Shown: positions 18,317 through 26,251, numbered from the stretch's first letter. The stretch: 64,000 bases of DNA from CAWCHZ01 sp963795555 (GCA_963795555.1 CAWCHZ010000001.1:294423-358422), one strand, 5' to 3'. The notes: a model not told the origin generated them from the letters alone. Made by a program: numbers and translations.

Positions 18317-18341
18317 ATCGGCCCGCCGATGGCGGGCCGAT
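18317..18341. terminator. Perfect GC-rich hairpin after the DUF21 gene
   Basis: ATCGGCCCGCC and its exact reverse complement enclose a 3-nt loop, 4 nt after the stop codon. There is no T run, as is usual for hairpins in very GC-rich genomes. Confidence 0.55.
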
Positions 18342-18413
18342 CACGTGCTTCTGGGGAGGGGGAGTGCGGCTATGTGGTACTGCGCGCGACCAGTATCGGA
18401 AGCGATCCTGAAA

Positions 18414-18433
18414 CCTGACTAAAGATCGTCAGG
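18414..18433. promoter_or_regulatory. CCTGAC-N8-GTCAGG inverted repeat
   Basis: It lies 32 nt upstream of the thiolase -35 element and shares the TGAC/GTCA core of the palindrome inside the promoter. It may be a second half of the same control region. Confidence 0.3.
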
Positions 18434-18464
18434 CATGCAGGCTCCAGCGCCACCGAAAGCGGCA

Positions 18465-18493
18465 TTGGTTGACTCGTCAGTCAACGGTAGAGT
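18465..18493 (+). promoter_or_regulatory. Thiolase promoter with embedded palindromic operator
   Basis: TTGGTT (18465-18470), a 17-nt spacer and TAGAGT (18488-18493) form the promoter. The spacer is occupied by GTTGACTCGTCAGTCAAC (18468-18485), a perfect 7+4+7 palindrome of the type bound by TetR-family repressors of fatty-acid and thiolase genes. Binding there would block polymerase. The regulator is not in the window. Confidence 0.6.
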
Positions 18494-18581
18494 AGTGATC
18501 GCGGGCCGCGTTGCAGCCCGCCCTCGAGCTGATCGCGCGCCGCCATCGCGGCTCGCAAGCGCCCGCCGAACGGAGGATCCC

Positions 18582-19754
18582 ATGCACCAGCACCCCGGCC
18601 GCGAGGTCGTGATCGTCGAGGCGGTGCGTACGCCGGTGGGTCGCGGCCACCCGCAGAAGGGCTACTACCGCGACGTCCATCCCAATGAGCTGCTCGGTCG
18701 CTGCTACACCGAGTTGATCGAGCGGGCCGGGATCCCCGCCGCGGCCGTCGAGGATGTGATCGCCGGCTGCGTGCAGCAGTACGGTGAGCAGTCCTGGAAC
18801 ATCGCCCGCAACGCCTGGCTGCAGATGGGCCTGCCGGTCGAGACGCCCGCGACGACGATCGATCGTCAATGCGGCTCCGCCCAGCAGGCCGTCAACTTCG
18901 CCGCCGCGCAGATCGCCGCTGGCGTCCACGAGGTGGTGATCGGCGGCGGGGTCGAGCACATGGGCCACATCCCGCTCGGCGTCGGCTTCGGCTGGACCGA
19001 CCAGGTTGGCATGCCCTGGCCGCCCGCGCTGATGGAGCGCTATCAGCTCGTCCCGCAGGGGATCTCGGCCGAGCTGATCGCCGATCGCTGGGAGATCCCG
19101 CGCTCCGAGCTCGATGAGCTCGCGCTGCGCTCGCACCGCCTTGCTCAGCGCGCCACCGAGGAGGGGCGCTTCGAGCGCGAGCTGATTCCCTTCCAGATCG
19201 ACGGCAGCACCTGCCTCAGCGACCAGGGGATCCGGCCCGACACGAGCCTGGAGGCGCTCGCCGCGCTCAAGCCGGCGTTCAAGGAGGACGGCAGGATCAC
19301 CGCCGGAAACTCCTCGCAGATCTCCGATGGGGCGGCCGCGGTGCTGCTGATGTCGGCTGACCGCGCACGCGAGCTGGGCGTACGCGCGCGCGCGCGGATC
19401 CTGGACCAGACGACCGTCGGCGTGGACCCGGTGATCATGCTGACGGGGCCGATCCCGGCCACCAGGCGGCTGCTCGAGCGCAACGGGATGCAGATCGGCG
19501 ACATCGACCTGATCGAGATCAACGAGGCGTTCGCCTCCGTCGTCGCGGCCTGGCGGCGCGAGCTGGAGCCCGACATGGATCGCGTCAACGTCAACGGCGG
19601 CGCAATCGCGCTCGGCCACCCGCTCGGCTCGACCGGCGCGCGGCTCATCACCACGCTGCTGCACGAGCTCGAGCGCTCCGACCGCGAGCTTGGCCTGGTG
19701 ACGATGTGCTGCGGCGGCGGGCTGGGCACTGGCACGCTGATCCAGCGCCTCTGA
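18582..19754 (+). CDS. Acetyl-CoA C-acyltransferase (thiolase)
   Basis: A 390-residue thiolase that either cleaves 3-ketoacyl-CoA or condenses two acyl-CoAs. Catalytic residues are in place: nucleophile Cys97 in TTIDRQCGSAQQAVN, His346 in GGAIALGHPLGSTGAR, and Cys376/377 in TMCCGGGLGTGTLI. The ATG is preceded by GGAGG with a 5-nt gap; the frame is open further upstream to 18435 but contains the promoter. It is monocistronic, faces xseB convergently, and is controlled by a strong palindromic promoter. That suggests induction by a fatty acid or steroid-type substrate. Substrate chain length cannot be read from sequence. Confidence 0.93.
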   Translation: MHQHPGREVVIVEAVRTPVGRGHPQKGYYRDVHPNELLGRCYTELIERAGIPAAAVEDVIAGCVQQYGEQSWNIARNAWLQMGLPVETPATTIDRQCGSAQQAVNFAAAQIAAGVHEVVIGGGVEHMGHIPLGVGFGWTDQVGMPWPPALMERYQLVPQGISAELIADRWEIPRSELDELALRSHRLAQRATEEGRFERELIPFQIDGSTCLSDQGIRPDTSLEALAALKPAFKEDGRITAGNSSQISDGAAAVLLMSADRARELGVRARARILDQTTVGVDPVIMLTGPIPATRRLLERNGMQIGDIDLIEINEAFASVVAAWRRELEPDMDRVNVNGGAIALGHPLGSTGARLITTLLHELERSDRELGLVTMCCGGGLGTGTLIQRL

Positions 19755-19763
19755 GACGCGCGA

Positions 19764-20069
19764 TCAGCCGCCGCTGGCGCCGCCGGCCTCCAGTCGTGCC
19801 ACGAGCTCGTCGAGGCGCAGCTCCTCGAGGCCCTGGCTGACCGCCTCCAGCTCGCTGGCGCACAGCTCGACCAGCTCGCGACCCTCGCGGCAGAGCTCGA
19901 GCGTCTCGCGCAGCCCTGCCTCGCCGGAGTCCAGTCGCGCGATGATCTGCTCGATGCGCGCCGCGGCGGCCTCGTAGCTGAGCGTCCGGACCTGGTCCTC
20001 GTCCAGTCGCGGCTGCTGCGAGTCCGCGCCCTGCGGCAGCCGATCGGATCCCGGGGCGTCAGCCGCCAT
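19764..20069 (-). CDS. xseB: Exodeoxyribonuclease VII small subunit
   Basis: A 101-residue coiled-coil protein. The conserved XseB core (SYEAAAARIEQIIARLDSGEAGLRETLELCREGRELVELCASELE) begins about residue 31. The small subunit binds XseA to form the multimeric nuclease that degrades single-stranded DNA to short oligonucleotides. The start overlaps the 3' end of xseA by 11 nt, the usual translationally coupled arrangement. The first ~25 residues are a non-conserved extension rich in Gln, Asp and Pro. Confidence 0.92.
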   Translation of the reverse strand: MAADAPGSDRLPQGADSQQPRLDEDQVRTLSYEAAAARIEQIIARLDSGEAGLRETLELCREGRELVELCASELEAVSQGLEELRLDELVARLEAGGASGG

Positions 20070-21408
20070 CGCGTGTTCCCGCGTCCTCGGCCACGTGCGC
20101 GCCGAACCTCCCGTCGGCCAGCTCGATCTCCAGATCGCGCGCCGCTCGCGCGCTGGCCACCGACGTCAGCAGCCGTCCATCGCGGTCGCGCACGAGCGCG
20201 TAGCCGCGCCGCAGCGTGCGGGCCGGGTCGTGGGGGGCAAGCGCGAGCGCGAGCCGCTGCAGGCTGTCGCGTCGACGCTCGCAGCTCGCCGAGCCGGCGC
20301 GTCGCAGGCCGGTGGAGCGCTGCTGCAGGCTCAGCGACTCGCGCGCGCGGTCCAGCTCGCCGGTATGCGCCTTGCGGCCGAGCACGAGCAGACGCCGAGC
20401 GGTGAGCATCCGCTCCTCGCGGGCGTGGCGGCGCGCGCTCGCGCGCAGCTCGCGCAGCTGCTGATGCAGTCGCCGACGATGGCGAGCGACGTGCTCGGCT
20501 GGGGCGCGCGAGAGGCGGGCCAGCGCCCGCGCGCGCTCGAGCAGGGCGCGCCGCCCGTGGCTGTGCAGCCGCCGCGCATGGCCGGTCAGCTCGCTGCGCG
20601 CGGCGTTGCAATCCAGCCCGACGGCCGTCTCCGCGGCGTGCGTGGGCGTCGAGCAGCTCGCCGCGGCCACGTCGTCGAGCAGCGTGCGATCGGTGTGGTG
20701 GCCGACAGACGCGATCACGGGCACCGGCAGCAGCGCAACCGTGCGGCAGAGCGTCTCGTCGCAGAACGCGAACAGATCGGCCAGCGACCCCCCGCCGCGC
20801 GCGACGATGATCACGTCCACGTCGGCGAAGGCGGCGAGGTCCTGCAGCGCCTGGCGGATGCGCGTGGCGGCGTGGCGATCCTGAACCGGCGCGAAGCCCC
20901 ACACGATCCGCCCCGCCCAGCCGCGCCGGCGCAGCCCAGCCAGCACGTCGTCGCGGGCCTTGCCGGTCTCTCCCGTCACGACGCCGATCGAGCGTGGCAG
21001 CAATGGGCGCGCCAGCAGCTTCTGCGGCGTCAAGAGCCCCTCCGCGTCGAGCAGCTTGCGCAGCCGGTCGAGCTGCGCGAGCAGGTCGCCCTCGCCCGCC
21101 ACATGCAGGCTTTCGACCAGGAACGAGAATGACGGCGAGGCCGTCGCCGAGCCCGGGTAGTAATCGCAACCCCCGGCGGCCACGACCTGCACGCCGTCGG
21201 CGAGCGGCTCGCCGAGTGCCAGTCCCTCGAGGTCGCTGCGCCAGATCGAGCATGGCAGCGCGCCGCGCGCGTCGCGCAGCTCGAAGTAGACCTTGGCTCC
21301 GCCGGCGCGCACGTTCCAGACCTCGCCGAAGAGCTGCACGCGGGCGAGCGCTCGCAGGCGGTCGCGCAGGCGGGCGGCGTAGGCGCCGACGGGAAACGGC
21401 CCCGGCAG
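20059..21408 (-). CDS. xseA: Exodeoxyribonuclease VII large subunit
   Basis: Catalytic subunit of the ssDNA exonuclease ExoVII. The N-terminal OB-fold begins PVGAYAARLRDRLRALARVQLFGEVWNVRAGGAKVYFELRD. The nuclease core has IGVVTGETGKARDDVL, DVDVIIVARGGGSLADLFAF and VPVIASVGHHTDRTLLDDVA, followed by a long helical arm. The frame is open upstream to a stop at 21600, but between there and 21339 it has no ATG, GTG or TTG. GTG 21339 would cut off the conserved first helix (GAYAARLRDRLRALAR). I therefore place the start tentatively at CTG 21408 (449 residues). Upstream of this the frame encodes a low-complexity Gly/Glu/Arg/Pro stretch overlapping the preceding gene's stop. Confidence 0.88.
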   Translation of the reverse strand: MPGPFPVGAYAARLRDRLRALARVQLFGEVWNVRAGGAKVYFELRDARGALPCSIWRSDLEGLALGEPLADGVQVVAAGGCDYYPGSATASPSFSFLVESLHVAGEGDLLAQLDRLRKLLDAEGLLTPQKLLARPLLPRSIGVVTGETGKARDDVLAGLRRRGWAGRIVWGFAPVQDRHAATRIRQALQDLAAFADVDVIIVARGGGSLADLFAFCDETLCRTVALLPVPVIASVGHHTDRTLLDDVAAASCSTPTHAAETAVGLDCNAARSELTGHARRLHSHGRRALLERARALARLSRAPAEHVARHRRRLHQQLRELRASARRHAREERMLTARRLLVLGRKAHTGELDRARESLSLQQRSTGLRRAGSASCERRRDSLQRLALALAPHDPARTLRRGYALVRDRDGRLLTSVASARAARDLEIELADGRFGAHVAEDAGTRDGG

Positions 21409-21423
21409 CTCGCTGCCGGGGAC

Positions 21424-21490
21424 TCCGCGCGGACGCGTCGCCTCGGTCCCACCGGGGCGGGCCGCCTCGCCTCCTCCGCGCGGACGCGTC
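21424..21490. repeat. Two copies of a 16-bp repeat in the xseA leader
   Basis: TCCGCGCGGACGCGTC occurs at 21424-21439 and 21475-21490, 51 bp (17 codons) apart, in the low-complexity region just before the xseA OB fold. Confidence 0.6.
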
Positions 21491-21527
21491 CCCTCGAGCT
21501 CGCTGTGCTCGCTCGTCGTCGCTTCCC

Positions 21528-21812
21528 CTAGCGCGGTGTGACGTCCGCAAGGGAGGCGAGCGGAAGCTCGCCGTCCTGCGCCGGCTCGCCGCGAACCTCA
21601 CCGCTGAGCGCCAGCCGCTCCAGGCGCGCGATCTCGCGCTCGCCCTCCAGTCGTGCGGGATCGGCGGCGGGCAGCGGACGGATCAGCGTGGCGATGCGGT
21701 TGCGCAGCTGCAGCGCGAAGTGCGGCGTCGAGGCGCCCATCAGGGCACGCACGTCCTCGATCGTGACACGGTGCTCGGGGGCGCGGCGCGCGGGATGCTC
21801 GGCTTGGCTCAA
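21528..21812 (-). CDS. Conserved-looking 94-residue protein of unknown function
   Basis: I do not recognise this protein. Its centre (VTIEDVRALMGASTPHFALQLRNRIATLIRPLP) looks like an ordered helical domain, while the ends are charged and variable. The TTG start overlaps the TGA of the lipoprotein gene upstream (TTGA), and its stop precedes the xseA region. It thus sits in a coupled operon lipoprotein-ORF-xseA-xseB. Codon choice is strongly G/C-ending, as in its neighbours, supporting real coding. There is no signal peptide or membrane segment. A small DNA- or nuclease-associated helper is possible but unsupported. Confidence 0.65.
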   Translation of the reverse strand: MSQAEHPARRAPEHRVTIEDVRALMGASTPHFALQLRNRIATLIRPLPAADPARLEGEREIARLERLALSGEVRGEPAQDGELPLASLADVTPR

Positions 21813-23011
21813 GTCTGACCTCTGACGTTGACCGGCGCGATCTCGAGCAGCGCGTCGATCCTCGACTGGACGGCGACCGAGAGCGCGGAAGCGTCGCCGA
21901 TCAGCCAGCCGTGATTGTAGACCCCGCGCACCGGGTCGTTCGAGTATCCGGGCTGGATGTCGAGCAGGTAGTTGACGAGCGTTGCGGGCAGCTGGTCGGC
22001 GTCGTCGAGCAGCAGCAGCGGCCCGTAGGTGCCCGACGCCGACAGCGGCGCGGCGGCGGCAGCGTCGAGCGGTCGCTGGGCGTTGACGAAGACCAGACCA
22101 TGTCCCGGATCGGTGACGCCCCAGCCGAAGCCGGCGTCGCTGAAGCGCGCGAAGGCGATCGCGTTGGCGACCGGGTCATCGGCGCCGACGCGCCTGACCG
22201 TCCCAAGCTGTGCGAGCTGGCCGAGCACGCGATCGTCGATCACCGCCGGCGGTCCGAGCACGTAGATGTGCGGTCGGCCGTGGGCGGCGATCGCCGCGCG
22301 CGTCGCCGCGGGAACGCTGTCGGCATGGACGAAGAGGACCGGATCGCCGGACTTTGCGGCCCAGGCCGCGGCCGGCAGCGCGAATTGGGGTGCGTCCGCG
22401 GACGCGATCACGACCGCGGAGCTGGGCCCGCGCGTCACGCTGGTCATGAACCGATCGATCGCCGCCGCCAGCGAGAAGGCGTCTGATCCGGCAATCCTCG
22501 CCGTGCGCAGGCCTCCGGGTCGCGCCGCGGCACCGATGCTCAGCGCCTGCGCTCCCCCGGCCTGTCGCGCGCCGGTTGGGGCGAGCGCGGTCAGCGCGGC
22601 GGAGCTCACGCGCGGCAGCGCCGCGCCGTCGGTGAGCAGCATCGGCGCGCGCAGCGGTGCTGCCATCAACACCGCGGCCGCGACGCCGGCCTGCCAGGAG
22701 GCACGATCGACGAGCGCGACCGCCGCGGGGCTGACACCCGGATACACCGCCTGCGCGACAGCGGCGGCATCGGCGGTTGGGTCGGCGCCCGGGACGCGGG
22801 TGGTGTTCTTGGTCGCAAAGCCGGCAAAGCCGGCCACCGACGCGCCTGCGCTCGCCGGGCGCGGGGACAGCGGCGTCGAGGCGCTGCCGCAGGCGGCCAG
22901 GGCAACCGACGCGAGCGCCAGCGCGATCGCGCTGGTGATGCGCGCACCCCACCGCGCGCCCTGCCCGCTGGCGCTGGTGATGCGCGCCATGAGCTCCCGG
23001 CGCCTCGCCAT
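21809..23011 (-). CDS. Lipoprotein with cell-wall-binding-repeat 2-like domain
   Basis: About 400 residues. A signal peptide (IALALASVALAACGS) with lipobox LAAC predicts a lipid-anchored surface protein. The body resembles CWB2 (PF04122) proteins: VALVDRASWQAGVAAAVLMAAPLRAPMLLTDG, then SSAVVIASADAPQFALPAAAWAAKSGDPVLFVHADSVP and HIYVLGPPAVIDDRVLGQL. The C-terminal part ends in NHGWLIGDASALSVAVQSRIDALLEI. ATG 23011 directly abuts the thioesterase stop. ATG 22990 gives a shorter n-region and is equally likely. The first codons contain a 17-bp direct repeat encoding ARITSA twice (22929-22945 and 22971-22987). Ligand unknown. Confidence 0.8.
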   Translation of the reverse strand: MARRRELMARITSASGQGARWGARITSAIALALASVALAACGSASTPLSPRPASAGASVAGFAGFATKNTTRVPGADPTADAAAVAQAVYPGVSPAAVALVDRASWQAGVAAAVLMAAPLRAPMLLTDGAALPRVSSAALTALAPTGARQAGGAQALSIGAAARPGGLRTARIAGSDAFSLAAAIDRFMTSVTRGPSSAVVIASADAPQFALPAAAWAAKSGDPVLFVHADSVPAATRAAIAAHGRPHIYVLGPPAVIDDRVLGQLAQLGTVRRVGADDPVANAIAFARFSDAGFGWGVTDPGHGLVFVNAQRPLDAAAAAPLSASGTYGPLLLLDDADQLPATLVNYLLDIQPGYSNDPVRGVYNHGWLIGDASALSVAVQSRIDALLEIAPVNVRGQT

Positions 23012-23575
23012 CTAGGCGCCGTCGCCGCGCCCGCGCTCGATCGCCTGGCGCTCGGCCAGCCGGTGCTCGCGGCGCACCTGGGCCTCGCGCAGGCGGCGCT
23101 GATCGGTGGCGTCCAACGGCTCGATCGGCGGCACCGAGATGGGATGGCCGGCCTCGTCGACCGCGACCATCGTCAGGTACGCCGAGCTCGTGTGTCGACG
23201 CTCGCCGGTCAGCGGGTTCTCCGCGATGACCCGTACGCCAACCTCCATCGACGAACGCCAGGCGGCATTCACGCGCGCGCTCAGGATCAGCAGCTCGCCG
23301 ACGTGGACGGGCGAGCGAAAGTTCATGCGGTCGACGCTCGCGGTCACCACGCGCTGGCGGGCGTGGCGGGTTGCGGCGACGCCGGCTGCCTCGTCGCAGA
23401 GCCGCATCACGGTGCCGCCGTGGACGAACCCGGCATTGTTGGCGTCGGTCGGGCCCATCCACTTGATCAGCAGGGCGGAGTGGGAGTCCTGGCCGGCGGA
23501 TGGGTCCTGGGCGGCAGATGGGTTCTGGGCGGCGGATGGGGCCTGGGTAGCGGATGGGTTCTGGGCGGCGGACAT
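23012..23575 (-). CDS. Acyl-CoA thioesterase (hotdog fold)
   Basis: A 187-residue single-hotdog thioesterase of the BFIT/BACH/YciA type, which hydrolyses acyl-CoA. The fold is visible as NNAGFVHGGTVMRLCDEAAGVAATRHA (hotdog helix with catalytic Asp), VTASVDRMNFRSPVHVGELLILSARV and SSMEVGVRVIAENPLTGERRHTSSAYLTMVAV. The first ~33 residues are not part of the fold. They consist of five imperfect six-residue repeats (consensus PSAAQN). Homologues normally start close to HSALLIKWMGPTDANN. The gene ends directly against the next start and runs divergently from pspA. Confidence 0.9.
   Translation of the reverse strand: MSAAQNPSATQAPSAAQNPSAAQDPSAGQDSHSALLIKWMGPTDANNAGFVHGGTVMRLCDEAAGVAATRHARQRVVTASVDRMNFRSPVHVGELLILSARVNAAWRSSMEVGVRVIAENPLTGERRHTSSAYLTMVAVDEAGHPISVPPIEPLDATDQRRLREAQVRREHRLAERQAIERGRGDGA
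23482..23575 (-). repeat. 18-bp tandem repeat at the 5' end of the thioesterase gene
   Basis: Five imperfect 18-bp units encode SAAQN, PSATQA, PSAAQN, PSAAQD and PSAGQD immediately after the ATG. This is an in-frame expansion of the gene start, parallel to the other junction repeats in the window. Confidence 0.75.
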
Positions 23576-23650
23576 CGCCCCGCGATGCTAGTGGCAGCCG
23601 CAGTCGGTCAGGTACCCTTGCAGCAATCCCACGTCCCCGAAGGAGGGTCG

Positions 23651-24433
23651 ATGGCCGGCCTCAGCGGGCGCTTCTCCACAGTCATCAAGGCGAAGGTCTC
23701 CAAGTTGCTCGACCGTGCCGAGGATCCCTCGGAGACGCTCGACTATTCCTATGAGAAGCAGCTGGAGCTGCTTCAGAACGTCAAGAAGGGCATCGCGGAC
23801 GTGGTGACGTCCAAGAAGCGTCTGCAGCTGCAGTCCGAGAAGCTCGAGCAGCAGGTCGTCAAGCTCGACACCCAGGCGCGCCAGGCGCTGGCCGCCGGCA
23901 ACGAGGAGCTGGCGCGGGCGGCGCTCGAGCGCAAGCAGGTCGCTCAGAGCGAGCTCCAGGGCCTGGACCCGCAGATCGCCGAGCTCGAGCAGCAGCAACA
24001 GGCGCTGACCGACAACGAGAAGAAGCTGCGCTCGAAGATCGAGGCCTTCCGGACCAAGAAGGAGGTCATCAAGGCGCAGTACTCGGCCGCCGAGGCCCAG
24101 GTTCGCATCTCCGAGGCCGCGACCGGTGTCGGCGAGCAGATGGCCGACGTTGGGCTGGCGATGCAGCGCGCGCTCGACAAGACCGAGAACATGAAGGCGC
24201 GCGCATCGGCCGTCCAGGAGCTCGAGGCCGCGGGCACGTTCGACGACATCACCCAGCTGGGCTCGGGCGAGGACGACATCGATCGTCAGCTCAAGGAGCT
24301 GACGTCGAGCAGCGCCGTCGACGACGAGCTGGCAAAGCTCAAGACCGAGGTGGGCGCGGGGGCTGCGCCGGCGCCTCAGATCGGCGAGGGCGGTGGTGGG
24401 GGCGGGGATCGGTCGTCCGAGGCCACCCCGTGA
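23651..24433 (+). CDS. pspA: PspA/IM30 family envelope-stress protein
   Basis: A 260-residue ESCRT-III-like membrane-remodelling protein. The N-terminal amphipathic helix (MAGLSGRFSTVIKAKVSKLLD) is followed by long coiled coils (about 25-220) with the PspA pattern DPSETLDYSYEKQLELLQNVKKGIADVVTSKKRL. The C-terminal tail is Gly-rich. The ATG has a strong AGGAGGG site. It overlaps pspAA (GTGA), and pspAB and htpX follow convergently. It should bind stressed membrane and limit proton leakage. A TACCCT box at 23612-23617 may be its -10. Confidence 0.95.
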   Translation: MAGLSGRFSTVIKAKVSKLLDRAEDPSETLDYSYEKQLELLQNVKKGIADVVTSKKRLQLQSEKLEQQVVKLDTQARQALAAGNEELARAALERKQVAQSELQGLDPQIAELEQQQQALTDNEKKLRSKIEAFRTKKEVIKAQYSAAEAQVRISEAATGVGEQMADVGLAMQRALDKTENMKARASAVQELEAAGTFDDITQLGSGEDDIDRQLKELTSSSAVDDELAKLKTEVGAGAAPAPQIGEGGGGGGDRSSEATP

Positions 24434-24708
24434 TCATCCGGATCGCGACCGAGGGTCAGTATCGCCTCGACGACACCTTTGCGAGCGAGCTGCAGCAGCT
24501 GGAGCGCCGCAGCGCGGCGGCCTGCGCGGCTGGCGACGAGCCCGCCTTCCGGGCGGCGCTGGGTGAGCTGGTCGCGTTCGTGCGCGCCAACGGCAGCGCG
24601 CTCCACGAGGACGAGCTGGCGGGCTCGGACGTGATCCTGCCGCCGCCCGACGCGACGATGGCCGAGGCTGGCGCGGAGTTCAGCGCCGAAGGCCTGCTGC
24701 CCGACTAG
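24430..24708 (+). CDS. PspA-associated protein PspAA
   Basis: A 92-residue cytoplasmic protein that begins IIRIATEGQYRLDDTFASELQQL and ends in an acidic NGSALHEDELAGSDVILPPPDATMAE segment. This matches the small PspAA proteins known beside pspA in actinobacteria, archaea and other phyla. It overlaps pspA by 4 nt at GTGA, so the two are co-translated. PspAA is considered a partner of PspA, but its biochemical role is not established. Its TAG shares the palindromic CTAG with the stop of the convergent pspAB gene. Confidence 0.88.
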   Translation: MIIRIATEGQYRLDDTFASELQQLERRSAAACAAGDEPAFRAALGELVAFVRANGSALHEDELAGSDVILPPPDATMAEAGAEFSAEGLLPD

Positions 24709-25280
24709 ATCGGGATGCCCCAGAGCGGGAACCAGCGCTCGAGCTCGGGCTCGATCGGCAGGCCCGGTCCCGCCTGCGCCTTGAGGCGCAGCTCACGCTC
24801 GGTGTCGCGCTCCTGCGCACCGCCGGGCGCCGGCACGAACGGGTAGAAGAAGCCGCGCTTGTAGTTGTAGATCCAGTACAGCGGCCGGTCCTTGTCGTCC
24901 ACGAACCCGAACACCGCGCAGAGCAGTCGCTCGGCGTAGCCGCCCGTCTCGAGCTCGCCGCTGATCGCATTGATGCCGACCGCGAGGTCCTCCAGCTCGG
25001 CGTCGCTGAGCACCATCCAGCGAAAGCCGTAGCTGTCGTCGGTCGAGCGCACCGTGCCGCCGTTCTCGCCGCAGGTCGCGCGCACGACCTCCTCCATGTC
25101 CTTGACGAGGTTGTTGAAGTCCGCCGTGTCGAGCGCCTGGAAGACGATCGCCGCCTGACGGCGCGACTTGATGCCCAGCTCGGTCTCGAACGTCACGTAG
25201 GCGGTGGTGATCGCGAACAGGCGATCGGTGGCGGGCGCCTTGAGCTTGCGCCGCCCGATGATGACGTCGAGCAGCCCCAT
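24705..25280 (-). CDS. PspA-associated protein PspAB
   Basis: A 191-residue protein beginning MGLLDVIIGRRKLKAPATDRLFAITTAYVTFE. It has a conserved middle (TDDSYGFRWMVLSDAELEDLAVGINAIS) and a Trp/Tyr-rich end (RPLYWIYNYKRGFFYPFVP). It matches PspAB, found with pspA, pspAA and htpX in actinobacteria. Molecular function is unknown. The gene is 12 nt downstream of htpX on the minus strand and converges on pspAA; the two stop codons overlap within one CTAG. Confidence 0.85.
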   Translation of the reverse strand: MGLLDVIIGRRKLKAPATDRLFAITTAYVTFETELGIKSRRQAAIVFQALDTADFNNLVKDMEEVVRATCGENGGTVRSTDDSYGFRWMVLSDAELEDLAVGINAISGELETGGYAERLLCAVFGFVDDKDRPLYWIYNYKRGFFYPFVPAPGGAQERDTERELRLKAQAGPGLPIEPELERWFPLWGIPI

Positions 25281-25292
25281 GTCAGCCCACGC

Positions 25293-26228
25293 TCAGACCG
25301 CGGTGCCCTGCAGCTGCGCCTCGAGGCGCTGCAGCGCGGCCAGGCGCTTCTCGAGTGGGGGGTGCGTCGAGAACAGGCCGGTGATCGAGTTGCGGACCTC
25401 CGGCGGGATGATGAAGAAGGCCTTCAGCTCCCCGGTCGTGCGCAGGTCGCGCTGGGGGATCCGCTGCATCGTGCCGCTGATCTTCACGAGCGCCGAGGCC
25501 AGTGCGCTCGGTCGGCCGGTGAGCAGCGCGGAGCCGCGGTCGGCGGAGAACTCGCGGTAGCGCGAGAGCGCCTGCAGCAGCAGGAAGGAGATCGCGTAGA
25601 CGACGGCCGAGACGACGATCACGAGCACCGCGCCGCCACCCTCGCCGTCGCGGTCGTTGCCGCCCATGCCGCCCCCGATGGCCCCACCGAACAGGCCGCC
25701 GAAGAGGAAGCCGAACTGAACGATGTAGGCCGCGATCGTCGCGAAGAAGCTGGCGATCGTCATCACCATCACGTCGCGGTTCTGGACATGCGTCAGCTCG
25801 TGGCCGAGCACGCCCTCGAGCTCGGCGGGTGACAGCAGCTGGAGGATCCCCCGCGTCGCGCAGACGGTCGCGCTCTTGGGGCTGCGGCCCATCGCGAAGG
25901 CGTTGGGCATCGGCGTCTCGACGACCGCGACGCGCGGCTTGGGCAGGTCGGCCTGCACGCAGAGGCGATCGATGATCGAGTGCAGCTCGGGCTCCTGGGC
26001 CGGCGATACCTCGCGCGCCCCGGCGGCCGCCAGCCCGAGCTTGTCGGCGGTGAACAGCTGCAGCAGCAGCAGCCCGCCGGCGACCACCGCGACCACGACC
26101 CCGCTGACGCCGCCGACGAGCAGGGCGGCGACCAGCACGGCGTAGACGAGCCCGAGCAGGAACATCGTCAGCGTCATGCGGAGCTGCAATCCGCGATCGC
26201 GGCCGAAGTTGCGGGGACGGTGGGCCAT
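25293..26228 (-). CDS. htpX: M48-family membrane zinc metalloprotease HtpX
   Basis: A 311-residue membrane protease for quality control of membrane proteins. Two N-terminal transmembrane helices (about 20-60) are followed by the zinc motif HELTH (H143, E144, H147) and the third ligand E226 in SRYREFSADRGS. Two further hydrophobic segments (about 155-185 and 200-220) flank a Gly/Asp-rich loop. The C-terminal STHPPLEKRLAALQRLE is typical of HtpX. It is the first gene of a minus-strand pair with pspAB, so the protease belongs to the Psp envelope-stress module. Confidence 0.95.
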   Translation of the reverse strand: MAHRPRNFGRDRGLQLRMTLTMFLLGLVYAVLVAALLVGGVSGVVVAVVAGGLLLLQLFTADKLGLAAAGAREVSPAQEPELHSIIDRLCVQADLPKPRVAVVETPMPNAFAMGRSPKSATVCATRGILQLLSPAELEGVLGHELTHVQNRDVMVMTIASFFATIAAYIVQFGFLFGGLFGGAIGGGMGGNDRDGEGGGAVLVIVVSAVVYAISFLLLQALSRYREFSADRGSALLTGRPSALASALVKISGTMQRIPQRDLRTTGELKAFFIIPPEVRNSITGLFSTHPPLEKRLAALQRLEAQLQGTAV

Positions 26229-26251
26229 CGCTGTCAGCTCATATGGTGGCA

